Assembly (NCBI GenBank): GCA_910592005.1
Contig: CAJVPP010003652.1
Span: 1-11,118, forward strand
Origin: Funneliformis mosseae
Taxonomy: Eukaryota > Glomeromycota > Glomeromycetes > Glomerales > Glomeraceae
Reading direction: 5' to 3'
DNA length: 11,118 bases
The position numbers were made by a program, and so were the translations under genes. This document shows, one piece after another, positions 1 through 8,295 of the stretch; the stretch's first letter is position 1, and every line of letters starts with the position of its first letter. The notes beneath the pieces were generated by a model, which made no database searches, had not been told where the DNA came from, and saw nothing but the letters and a program-made list of their open reading frames with translations.

Positions 1-2122
1 GACAAAGTAGGATTAGAGACAGGAATAAATTCTAGGGTTTCTCCTGTAATCTATGATAAAAATCTACCTATATTTTCATCTCGTAAATTTTTATGCATTC
101 CTGCAAAATATGGTTAAAATTGCAATAAAGCCACTTATTGAGGCTATTGGGATCTGAAGATGCTATTGTATTTTTTATCAAGCTCTCAATTTCAGTTTTA
201 GTCATCCCTGATTTGTTAGTTTCTACATATGGATTGACTGCTAGAAAAATTGAAAAAGAAGATAGTGTATTCTTTTGAGATAATGTAAATTTTTCTGCTT
301 TAGCTAATGCTTCTATAATATAATTCTGGGTATCATAAAATTTAGCCATTATTCAAAGATTATATTAATTTATCAGAGATAGACTACAAATAAATTGCTC
401 TCTTTGCTATTTAGGAATCATTTCAGCTAATTTATCAATCTTTTTAATTTTAGTGAAGAATTGCTTAACTAATAAATCACTCTGCACGAGTTGACCAAAT
501 ACTGCTATTTGTTTTAAATACTTAACTGTTATATAAGTGGTTTTAAATAGATAAAGAAGTTGGCCAAGCTTAATACCGGGAGCAATAGTAATAGTAGGAA
601 GACCATCTCTAGCATTCGGTATTACCAATGCATTATTTGTAGGCTCACCACTTGCGATAGACCAGTCTTCATCTCATATTCCATTTAGAATAATATCAGC
701 ACTAGTTGCGATCCCAGCTCCAATTCTACTAATTTCAGCTTCCGCTTTACCTTAAAATTCTCTAGCAGTATTCAAACTACCAATTTGATTACCATTATTT
801 CCAGCTCCTATTGCTTGAATAGCATTTAAGTCTGCTATACCTAAGTTGTTTAAGAGATTATTACATCTCTAATTCTTACCTTTGAGTTAAATAAAAATTC
901 AATACATTACCTGCAAGACATGATACTACTAATCCAAATGCCTTTTCTCTTCCAGCAACTTGACCTGCACTAGGTGCAACATTTATTCAACTAGCTATTA
1001 TATATCTTTGCATGTCCCTAAGCCAATCTTCTGGATCCTCTCCAAGATGACTATAAAATATTAGGGGTTCGTATTCTACTATTCCTATATATTGTATATT
1101 AGATGGATTATTTTGAAGTGCTAAAATTTATCCCTGCAAAATTAAAATATTCTGATTGCGAGCCTGAACTTGATTTTGTGAATTCTTATACTATCCCTTC
1201 CAATTTTATGCCTGACAAACACAACCTACATGTCTTCTTCTCCAGTGTTCTGTATTATTATTATAGCATACAATTAATCTATGTGCAATTCTTCTATGCT
1301 TAGCAATTTGAATATCCTTATGCTGAATTAATAGTCAGTAGACAAAATTTTCATATAATAATTTGTCAATACGTTCTTGTTGATTTTGAGCCAATTGTCA
1401 ATACTCTCTATGTACTTTCATTTCATTATTTAAAGCATTTATATACATTTGTGTAATTCTTTCAACCTGAATGTGAGATTCATCTAATAAATGTTGTAAC
1501 TGTAAATTCTGATTTTTGCTATCATTTAACTGATTTTTAAGATCTTCTATCTGCTAAATTGAATCATTTAATAGGTTCTGATATTGATCCCTTCCAATTG
1601 TGATATTTTGTAAAGTAACCCGAATAGTATTTAATAAGCTTTTAATTCTATCTATAATATTGGCAGGATTTTACATAGGGGTACTAATCCCTAATGTGAT
1701 TTTTAATTTGATCTAACCCTTTATTAACATTTGCAATAAGATTAGTCATTGCCATATCTAAAGCATTTATTGGGATTTTTTTATTTATAAAAATCTAGAT
1801 TCTTGCTTTAAGATTTTTAACCTTATTTTCGAGCTGTATGATTTAACCATCTTGAATAAATCCAACCTCATCTTTGAATTTTTTATCTTCTTGTAAGTTC
1901 CTAAGCTGTTTTTGCAAATCAGATATTTCTGATTTAAATTTCTCTATCACTTTTTTATAGACTATGATAGTATTATTTTGTAATAAAATAGTTTAATAAC
2001 ATTGCTCAAGCTTCTATATAAGAGATCAAATTTTTTTTCATAATTCTTATTAATAAAAATCTTATCTCATTATGAAGCTCCTGATTCGTATCTAAAAGCT
2101 GTGAATATGCTAAATTAAACAT
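1..2122 (-). pseudogene. Decayed gag-like protein (coiled coil plus capsid-like domain), partial
   Basis: This is a fossil of an LTR-retrotransposon gag-like structural protein, read on the minus strand and continuing past the left edge. The front half (about 2122 to 1330) is rich in Gln, Asn, Lys and Leu with heptad-like spacing and predicts a long coiled coil. The middle (about 1075-890) reads GEDPEDWLRDMQRY and then a hydrophobic helix ending SCLAGNVLNFY, which resembles the start of retrotransposon gag/capsid domains. The back half (about 890-68) includes WSIASGEP, GIKLGQLLYLFKTTY and REQFICSLSLIN, the last resembling the 'QFhxGL' helix of gag proteins. The frame is broken by many stops, by a frameshift near 890, and by others near 1550-1680, 1980-2040 and 60. 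The ATG at 2122 is only the most upstream plausible start. No CCHC knuckle is visible inside the window. The family call rests on pattern memory; the reading frame itself is well supported. Confidence 0.6.
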
Positions 2123-2795
2123 TCTATTATTCAGCTCTGATTTATAATATTATCATAATATTTCTGTCTTAAGAATGAGTTAACCCTAAATTATGATAGA
2201 TTCTGATGAGAAACAAAGAATCGAAAAAAATCTCATATTGTATAATATATATTATCACCTGACTGGATATTTTTTTAACCCTAAATCCCTAAGAAATGTG
2301 TGTAAAAAAGAGGGGTATAGATTCAGTCTTCAAATTGTGAAAGAATAATTAAATCAACAAGAATCATACCAGATTTATAAGTACCCTTCTAAGCATATTC
2401 TAAGATTTAGATATAAGCGAATAATACGATCAAATTGTGTCTATCAATGTGATATATTATTTCAGACCCATAACCATTACAGAGGCAAGACTTATAAACA
2501 GTACTTAATGTAGTAGACTGCATCTCAAGATTTAAAGCTTCAGTTCCACTTAGGTTAAAGAATGCTCGTGAAGTTGCTAAAGCGTTTAGAAGAATATATG
2601 AGAGTCAAAATAATCCATTGATATGGCCAAAGCTTCTATAATGTAATAATGAAAGAGAATGGATAGGAGAGACTTCCTGTCTAATACAAGAGCATAATGT
2701 AATTATTCAAGTAATTAGCCCATATAGCTATTGTGAAACTGCAATTGTAAAGCGTTTTAATCAGATACTCTTTAAAATTCTATATAAGATCCAGT

Positions 2796-2799
2796 ATGC
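2796..2799. repeat. Target-site duplication of the family B LTR (atgc)
   Basis: The four bases atgc stand immediately left of the LTR and again at 3265-3268 immediately right of it. In the uninterrupted integrase they would occur once. Confidence 0.75.
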
Positions 2800-3057
2800 T
2801 ATTAACGTTACTCTTTCCGTCAAATAAGTTAACTATGATTTGAAGTCAGGGAGACAGTAGCTATAACTTAAATCCAATCAACTTGACATGCTGTTTATTA
2901 GAGAGTTTATTTAGTTAACAAGAAATAAATTATAAGTTTTATGTTTGCAAATGTTAAGATTATTTATTATTGTTATTAAATGTATATTGAATATAATATT
3001 AAGAACTTGTTAGAATCTCATTAGAATCTGTTCTTTTTTCAAGGCATTTTCATGCCC

Positions 3058-3065
3058 TTTATATA
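3058..3065 (-). promoter_or_regulatory. TATA box of the family B LTR
   Basis: The minus strand reads TATATAAA, roughly 200 bp into the LTR from its 5' end, the usual place for an LTR promoter. Directly downstream lies the palindromic GGCATGAAAATGCC (3043-3056), which could form a short hairpin near the transcript start. Confidence 0.45.
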
Positions 3066-3117
3066 GGAAAATTACAATTAAGAAAATCTATAATAAATAT
3101 GATACTATTGACAATAA

Positions 3118-3232
3118 TAACAGAGCTAACAGATATGCTAAATATGTTAAATATGATATAAATGATAGGAATATAATAAATATTATGTATATCCTTTTTG
3201 GCAGATATGGCATATTTAGCAGATATGTCATA
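3118..3232. repeat. Degenerate 9-bp ATATG-type repeats in the family B LTR
   Basis: Units such as gatatgcta, aatatgtta and aatatgata recur here with 9-base spacing in two blocks (about 3130-3160 and 3203-3232). They lie near the 5' end of the LTR, the same relative place as the clearer 9-bp array in the family A LTRs. Confidence 0.45.
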
Positions 3233-3772
3233 TACGACTGGTCTGTCAGTTTCTGCCAATTTCAATGCTGTTGAATCTATATCTTCTGATTTAAGACTAA
3301 TAAGAGCATGGGTTAGATATTTACCAAAAGCTATTGATTATCTGAATAACTATCTCACATATCTTATTAAAGAATCAGATTCTTCGAAATGAGAATTAGT
3401 GCCTTTGGTAGCTATTTTATTGGAAAAGATCAAGTCCAGACTTTCTATAAAATCTAAGTGTCCTGTTAGGAAGAATGAAGAAACCTTAAAGAAAGGCAAT
3501 ACAGTCTGTTATCTTCTTACTAATGCGGAATAAGAAGGGGGTATAGAGAATCAAAGGTGCATAACTGATCCTATATGGTCACCAAATCTTTATAAAGTCT
3601 GAAAAGTTGTTCTCATAAAAAATGAACCAGTTTTATATTATCTTGATGGTAATGAATATAAATCAAAGTGAAGATTTGTGCGAGAAGAGCTCATGTTAAT
3701 AGCTAATTTAGAAAGGGTTGGTCATTCACCTTAAAGCATATTATCTGTATATATTGCATATGCTTTTTTTTC

Positions 3773-4295
3773 AATAATGAGCTAGATCAAGCTATTGATT
3801 ATGCCAAAAAATAAGGTGATCAATGCTTAGGAAGGATTGGGTGAGTAAATAGTCATAATATTTATCTTTGATCCTGTGAAAATAGTATGTATCAATAGAA
3901 GTATCCACTAAAATATATTATGAATAATTCTAATAGTATCCACTATGTCATCACACTAGAAAAAGAACTGTACAATATATTTTGAGGATCTATTAAGCAA
4001 GAAATTTCTATCATGTAAACTGAATTTTTTGCATGGAATGCAACTTGATGGATATAATAAAGAGTTGTGACTAGAATTTAAATTTCATGGCAGATAACAT
4101 TATAGCCTTAATTCAATATTTCATAGAAGAGGCTAGATAGATTTAGATGAACAGAAAATGCGCAATTAGAAGAAGCAAGATATATGCAAGGAATAAAATA
4201 TATGTCTTATTAAAGTACCTCATACATGTGACCTTTTTCCCTATATTAAGCATATACTTATCGAAAAAGGATTCTTGAGTAATTCTCCAAGTTAG
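3773..4295 (+). pseudogene. Zinc-ribbon plus VSR-like endonuclease pseudogene
   Basis: This is a fossil of a protein with an N-terminal zinc-ribbon-like part and a C-terminal nuclease-like part. The first frame (from about 3779) reads DQAIDYAKK, GDQCLG, VNSHNIYL and SCEN, the spacing of the probable zinc-ribbon (DUF4379-type) repeats; the second Cys pair is degraded. After a frameshift near 3960 the next frame reads [22 protein letters not shown] and EFKFHGR, then a broken QHY position, HRRG and [16 protein letters not shown]. This resembles PD-(D/E)XK nucleases of the very-short-patch-repair type, in which Asp (here D at 4047) and a Glu in a 'FExxG' motif bind metal. At 4080 the Glu codon reads AAA (Lys), so the site is lost. 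At least six in-frame stops follow. It sits on the same strand between integrase and ATPase. The exact start is unclear, since its beginning overlaps the integrase tail. Confidence 0.6.
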
Positions 4296-4408
4296 ATTAG
4301 AGAGAATTATTTGGTCCCTTTAGGAGCTTTTCTTGGTATTTTTCTGAGATCACGTGGTCTCACAAATTTGTAAGATTATTTTTAGAATATCATTAGTAAT
4401 AGTTTGAC

Positions 4409-5123
4409 ATGAAAATAAAGAAACTTGAGCTAGTTGATAGGCTTATATATTATATTAATGAGATTAAGGATACCCAAAAATATAATGAATATTCAAGTGT
4501 TTTCCAGTAGCCTTTCACTTTACTAATCTGTGATCATACTAATTCAGGGAAGACTAATGAAATTCTCAATCTCATGCTTGAAAATAAGCTTTATTGAATG
4601 TTTAATAGGAAGAAAGAAGGGAGGCGCTATATAAAATGTGATGATCTGCTCTTGATCGACCACTAAATTAAGGAGCTAAAATATATGTATCTCAAATCAG
4701 TATTCTAGATAATTGCAAATAGTCTGAAACTATATCGTGAAAATATTATATTCTGAGCTTTGAAGCCTAATAAAATCCCTAAAGTAGATTCCTTTTTTCC
4801 AGATAGAAGTACAACGACTATATTCAAAGATGTATGTACTGATCTAAAAAAAGTGCAGGAGAAAATCATTCTCTATTTTGTTGAAGAATGCTATTACAAT
4901 ATCAGTTCAATATATATATCACAGAGTTACTTTGATTATCTAAAGATAATATGAAAAAATCTTACACATGTCTGCCTATTTAACAGATCGTGTACTGCAG
5001 ATAAACTGAGCTGTATTATACGTCAATATGTTAATGATTAGCGTAGTATGATTAAAATTATCAATAAACATTTATGTAAACAAAAAATTCATTGTTTTTG
5101 ATCATGAGAATCCAACTTCATAA
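4409..5123 (+). pseudogene. A32/FtsK-like packaging ATPase pseudogene
   Basis: This is a fossil of a P-loop ATPase of the kind that pumps DNA into viral capsids (A32-like branch of the FtsK/HerA superfamily). From ATG 4409 one frame runs about 225 codons. A hydrophobic strand FTLLIC leads into DHTNSGKT (codons 42-49), which is Walker A with its first Gly replaced by Asp (GAT at 4532). TTIFKDVC (around codon 140) is the Walker B strand, with Lys where the family has Glu or Asp (AAA at 4826). ISQSYFD (codons 170-176) matches the Ser/Gln sensor strand that follows Walker B in A32-like enzymes. The order and spacing (about 98 and 30 residues) fit a small viral ATPase. About nine in-frame stops break it, and near 5085 a frameshift leads to the last strand, FIVFDHENPTS. 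The gene converges on the minus-strand gene that ends at 5150. Plain bacterial-type ATPases are less likely given the integrase neighbour. Confidence 0.7.
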
Positions 5124-5149
5124 ATGCTAGCTCTTTTTCTTCAAAACTA

Positions 5150-5685
5150 TTAAGTAAGATAAAATGTATATTTTTTTTTCATTTCTAGATCATGTTTAGA
5201 TTCACTATACTTCTTCATCCATAATTTTCTTTCATGAGTGCTAGAATATATTTCCAGTTCTATAGTCACATCACTATGCTCCATTTTAAAAAAAATCTGA
5301 TTATAAGAGTGATAATTTTTCTATCTTTAACAGAAATAATATCCTCTAGATTCTGACATCTATTCTCTAACAGGTCAATAGACTTTTCAGCTGGTGCAAT
5401 AGCTTTTTTTATATCAGGAATTATACTTTTAAAGAAAGCTACTGAATCTGATAATTGGGTGACTTTTTTGTCACTTTTCTCCAAAGACCTGGTCATGGCT
5501 ACCTCACAAGACTTATATTGCTCTTACAAGTCAAGAAATTCTTCAATCTTTTTTTTCAGTACTTGCTTTGATATACATAACTTCTCATTTTCTTTTCTTA
5601 ACAAATTTTCATAGTCACTGGTAATAGGTTTCATCCTCTAATGTTCTTTTTTCTTAATATATTTTTAAACTGCTGTATTTAACAT
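5150..5685 (-). pseudogene. Coiled-coil protein pseudogene
   Basis: On the minus strand a frame beginning at ATG 5685 (or ATG 5634, MKPITSDYENLL) encodes a Lys/Glu/Leu-rich helical protein: RKENEKLCISKQVLKKKIEE, then SLEKSDKKVTQLSDSV, DLLENRCQNLEDI and HERKLWMKKYSE. The heptad-like Leu/Ile spacing predicts a coiled coil and there is no membrane segment. Only about three stops interrupt it before a frameshift in a run of eight A (5288-5295, plus strand). The protein continues in the next frame as MEHSDVTIELEIYSSTHERK to the stop at 5150. It is among the least damaged genes in the window. A plausible extra piece (FEEKELAFMKLDSHDQ) lies further downstream in another frame, overlapping the ATPase tail. 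I recall similar multicopy coiled-coil proteins in mycorrhizal fungi but cannot assign a function. Confidence 0.5.
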
Positions 5686-5701
5686 ATCTTTACTTTAGAA
5701 T

Positions 5702-5759
5702 AAATACCATTTGCCTATTCTAGCGATAATAGGTATTTTCAAGATATAAGGTATCGCTA
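5702..5759. repeat. Overlapping inverted repeats (possible hairpin)
   Basis: TAGCGATA (5721-5728) pairs exactly with TATCGCTA (5752-5759). A second inverted repeat, AAATACC plus TATT against AATAGGTATTT (5702-5738), overlaps it, so two alternative hairpins are possible. It lies just upstream of the minus-strand coiled-coil gene. Function unknown. Confidence 0.3.
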
Positions 5760-5871
5760 TATATCTATTTTTATAGATCGAGAAAGTTGGTTAAGTTGCT
5801 TTGAGTAATATACATGAAAAGATAGTGTAAATATATTATTAGTTATTTTGTATAGATAATAAAAATTCTGA

Positions 5872-6084
5872 GAATCTAAGAATTCTAAGCATTTGATAAA
5901 TTTAAAACATTCTACCACTCAAAACGAAGTCTACCAGAATATAGTTATACGTGTTAATATTGCGAAAGATCTGCTAGAAAACTTCAATCAAAAATACATA
6001 TAACATTTGGCCAATGGTCAACAAGAAAAAATCATTTGGCAGGGGTGCCTAGCATTAAAGAAATTTCACCAAATTAATATATGA
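5872..6084 (+). pseudogene. Short coding remnant, family unknown
   Basis: A plus-strand frame of 71 codons has only one internal stop, which is uncommon in DNA this AT-rich. It reads QNEVYQNIVIRVNIAKDLL, then ENFNQKYI, the stop, and HLANGQQEKIIWQGCLALKK. It looks helical and soluble and has no start codon of its own, so it is probably a fragment of a larger lost gene. I do not recognise the family. A chance frame is possible. Confidence 0.35.
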
Positions 6085-6119
6085 TCATGTTTTTTGTAAT
6101 ACAGATAATAAGTTTTTTA

Positions 6120-6239
6120 TTAATTGTCTTTCAATTTCATAACTCTGGTCTTAAGCTTAACATTTTCAGCTATAATTTTATTATTCTCAACCTTAATTTT
6201 ATCATTCTTAAGCTCAAGTCTGACAATGCATATCTCATA
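6120..6239 (-). pseudogene. Coiled-coil remnant
   Basis: A stop-free minus-strand stretch reads LELKNDKIKVENNKIIAEN and then VKLKTRVMKLKDN before the stop at 6120. The seven-residue rhythm of Leu/Ile/Val and the repeated 'ENxKI' units indicate a coiled coil. It has no clear start and is cut off at a run of ten A (about 6242-6250). It may be a piece of the same kind of element protein as the gene at 5150-5685, but I see no close sequence match between them. Confidence 0.35.
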
Positions 6240-6286
6240 TGAAAAAAAAAATACAGATGAATATATAAAAATAATCAGCCACTAGA

Positions 6287-6290
6287 ATAC
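6287..6290. repeat. Target-site duplication of LTR copy 1 (atac)
   Basis: atac adjoins the TG end of the LTR here and recurs at 6877-6880 next to its CA end, marking copy 1 as a complete separate insertion. Confidence 0.75.
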
Positions 6291-6343
6291 TGTGAATGGA
6301 TAAATGTGATGCAGCTTATGTGGCGCAAAAGATCGACCGATTT

Positions 6344-6459
6344 AACATAACTGACATATATGATATGTCAGACATATTTGATATATTTGACATATTTGAC
6401 ATAATTGACATAGTTGATATATTAGATATAGTTGATATATTAGACATGTTAGTTATATT
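6344..6459 (+). repeat. Degenerate 9-bp tandem array in LTR copy 1
   Basis: About a dozen units close to ttgacatat or ttgatatat follow one another with 9-base spacing. Because nine is a multiple of three, the array reads as an open frame of Asp-Ile repeats (FDIFDI, VDILDI), which is a by-product of the repeat rather than a gene. The place upstream of the TATA box suggests a promoter or enhancer role, which is inference. Confidence 0.75.
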
Positions 6460-6477
6460 CTTCTATGTATTTTATTT

Positions 6478-6487
6478 TATATAAATA
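6478..6487 (+). promoter_or_regulatory. TATA box of LTR copy 1
   Basis: TATATAAATA lies 19 bases after the 9-bp array and about 190 bases into the LTR. The motif is kept unchanged in the second copy (8687-8696), while nearby bases differ. Confidence 0.5.
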
Positions 6488-6716
6488 AGTAGCTTTTTAG
6501 TTTATGAAAAAGAGAGACAGATAAGAACTCAATAAAATAGTTTTGGTAGTTTTAGAGGCAACTAGCCTATCGTGTCACCTTTTAGTTTAGTATTTCGTTT
6601 TATTTCTTTTCTTTATTTATTTACTTTTATTTTCTTTACTTCTCTTTATTCCTTTTCTCTTTATTATTATTTTACTTGTGAATAAACATAATATTTATAA
6701 ATACACCTTACTGGTA

Positions 6717-6849
6717 AACTGTTAGACTGTAACTTATTGTAATAATATAAATACTTCGATAAATCATCTGAATTAAAAACTTGTAAACTGTTAAAAGATT
6801 ACTGCTCAATTAAAAAGAATAAACCGCTTGAACACCCTGTCTAACAGTT
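6717..6849. repeat. 11-bp inverted repeat in the LTR tail
   Basis: AACTGTTAGAC at 6717-6727 is the exact reverse complement of GTCTAACAGTT at 6839-6849. The 111 bases between could be looped out in the transcript. In copy 2 one arm has two changed bases, so the pairing is not perfectly kept. Confidence 0.4.
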
Positions 6850-6932
6850 GTAGTTCATGAAAATTACACGTTAACAATACTTTATTGATACAAAAATAAT
6901 GAGACATAATATAAATTCAAAAAAAAGAAACT

Positions 6933-8068
6933 CTAATCATCTTACATTGGAGTAAAAACTGTAGTAATATCTTCTTTTTGTCTTTCTGATATGGAAATAG
7001 ATGCATAATATAGTAAGGACAAATTTGTAATTAATATATTTTGTAAAAGTAAAAGGGTTTTCACAAATCTAGTTACAACGCTCACATTTGACAATCACAT
7101 AGGAATTTTAGCCAATTGTAAATGAAAATATCTATGTACGTTTGCTTTATCTCTAATAAGTATATTCAGATGCAATATATTTCCAGCTACTTGCACTTCA
7201 ACTATTCCAAATTGATCTTTCTCCAATTTAAGGACTTTGCGAACTCAAAACATTCTATCATTACTTTCTCTCTATAGCTTTATCTCATCATCTATTTTTT
7301 TCTGTTGAATACAATATAATCACGAATATTCAATATACATAAGTTCAAAGAAAACATTTAAATATTTTACTACATACATAATATCTGGTCATCTTCCTAC
7401 CTGTCCTTTACCTTTCCTATCTATATTAGCAATACTTTGTCATTCTGAAGTACTGATAAATGAAGGTAGTATAAAAGAAAGATTTTTTAATATTGTTCGA
7501 ATAGACAATAGAATAACTGTTGATTGATAAGTTCTTTCATTTAGTGATTTTGTAAGTTCAGAATTAAAAGCTGGGTTAATTCAAATATCTTTTAAAAGAA
7601 TTAAAACTTCTTTTATAACATCTGCAATTTTTTCTTCTGATTCTTTCTAGGATCTATCATGAATTAGTTTATCTGATATTGTATTCTAAATGTTATGATT
7701 GATAAAACTTGTTATGAAATTTTACACATCTCTTTAACTATCATCATAGGAGCAGGCACCATCTGCTGAGCAGGTTTCTAATATAAAAAATATGTTATAT
7801 TTATTCTCAAAGAATCTTTAACGAATTTATGGTTACCTATCTTAAATGCCTTTTTTAGATTTAATGATAACTGCTTGACAACTTCTGATTGATTGCTAAT
7901 AACTCAGCTGGCCAAAGGATCCTTTTAGGTTAAGCTTTAAATAGATATAGCATTTACTTTAGAAAATAATTGTTGATAGAGAGGTGAAGTGTCTTTTCTA
8001 AGCTTTTTTTTCAGATCATTTATATTATCATTAATCTGATCTGAGTTAAAAGAAATTTTCTTATCCAT
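6933..8068 (-). pseudogene. Pseudogene of an unnamed repeated family, possibly PD-(D/E)XK-like
   Basis: The frame starts at ATG 8068 (MDKKISFNSDQINDNINDLK) and ends near 6933, about 375 codons, which matches the space between the two LTRs. The N-terminal third is Lys/Asn/Leu-rich and helical. A frameshift lies near 7715. The C-terminal half keeps long protein-like stretches: NPAFNSELTKSLNERTYQST, NIDRKGKGQVGR, PDIMYVVKYL, ELMYIE, then VRKVLKLEKDQFGIVEVQVA and LIRDKANVHRYFHLQLAKIP. The order 'R-PDI ... ELMYIE' is suggestive of a PD-(D/E)XK nuclease core, but the usual Lys after the Glu is not seen, so this is only a guess. About 15 stops interrupt it. It is flanked by inverted solo LTRs that inserted separately and need not be related to it. 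Confidence 0.5.
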
Positions 8069-8295
8069 TTTAATTGCTCTTATGTCGTATAAAGTACAAA
8101 TACCTTTAAAGTTAATGTCAAACTAAAAAAAGTATTGTGTTAGATTTCAGAAATAAAAAGTAGTTCTCATCATAAAAATAATACAATTATCAGTACATAT
8201 GTGAAGTTATCATCTTTATATGACTATTACGTAGACAAAACTTTATATAATACTAATAAAGTAACATAATAACTCATATCTTAATATACCCCTCG

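Larger units (their letters stand above)
2800..3264 (-). mobile_element. Solo LTR, family B, inserted in the integrase gene
   Basis: This 465-bp segment has LTR structure on the minus strand. It starts TGAAATTGGC at 3264 and ends GTTAATA at 2800, where the last two bases would be CA before a C-to-T change. It is flanked on both sides by the same 4 bases, atgc (2796-2799 and 3265-3268). It contains a TATA box and a degenerate 9-bp repeat. No primer-binding site or coding sequence is attached, so it is a solo LTR left by recombination. Taking out the LTR and one duplication copy brings the two integrase halves together in frame at I-Q-Y-A-V-E-S, which fixes both ends to the base. Its sequence differs from the LTR pair further right, but the layout is alike: TG start, 9-bp array, TATA box and an end close to GTTAACA. 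Confidence 0.8.
2193..3785 (+). pseudogene. Retroviral-type (rve) integrase pseudogene split by a solo LTR
   Basis: This is a dead DDE integrase of the retroviral rve fold, the enzyme that would insert element DNA into the genome. The frame opens at ATG 2193. The N-terminal part (YYHLTGYF, then a basic helix) fits the zinc-binding N-terminal region of these enzymes. The first catalytic Asp is present in VYQCDILF (codon 2451). The second catalytic position reads NNEREW where the family has an Asp (AAT at 2645), and the third reads IVKRFN where the family has Glu (AAG at 2750). These two codons lie 34 residues apart, close to the DD35E spacing. The C-terminal part (RAWVRYLPKAIDYLNNY and onward to about 3740) resumes after the LTR at 2800-3264. 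A one-base frameshift lies near 2500, and there are stops at several sites. Without the LTR and one target duplication the gene would be about 375 codons. It starts about 70 bp from the divergent gag-like gene. The 3' end is uncertain because the true stop may be upstream of 3785. Confidence 0.8.
6291..6876 (+). mobile_element. Solo LTR, family A, copy 1
   Basis: A 586-bp LTR starts TGTGAATGGATAAA and ends ACGTTAACA. It is flanked by atac on both sides (6287-6290 and 6877-6880). Inside, in order, are a short unique start, a 9-bp repeat array (6344-6459), a TATA box (6478-6487), a pyrimidine-rich stretch of about 80 bases (6594-6675), and a tail with AACTGTTAGAC (6717-6727) and its exact reverse complement GTCTAACAGTT (6839-6849). 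No primer-binding site or element genes adjoin it. A near copy lies inverted at 8300-8883, about 92 percent identical by hand comparison. Family type (Ty3 or Ty1-like) cannot be told from an LTR alone; a 4-base duplication fits several. Confidence 0.85.

Noticed and set aside
1103..1303. Plus-strand open frame of 66 codons
   Set aside because: It lies antisense to the gag-like pseudogene, whose own frame there is better supported by its protein-like composition.
3059..3265. Minus-strand hydrophobic open frame of 68 codons
   Set aside because: It is contained in the family B LTR; the hydrophobic repeat reflects its AT-rich 9-bp units.
3198..3392. Open frame of 64 codons across the right end of the family B LTR
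   Set aside because: It is a chance fusion: the first part is LTR sequence and the rest is the middle of the integrase.
6296..6484. Open frame of 62 codons made of Asp-Ile/Phe repeats
   Set aside because: It lies wholly inside LTR copy 1 and its repeat peptide comes from the 9-bp DNA array; copy 2 has the same array with changed codons.
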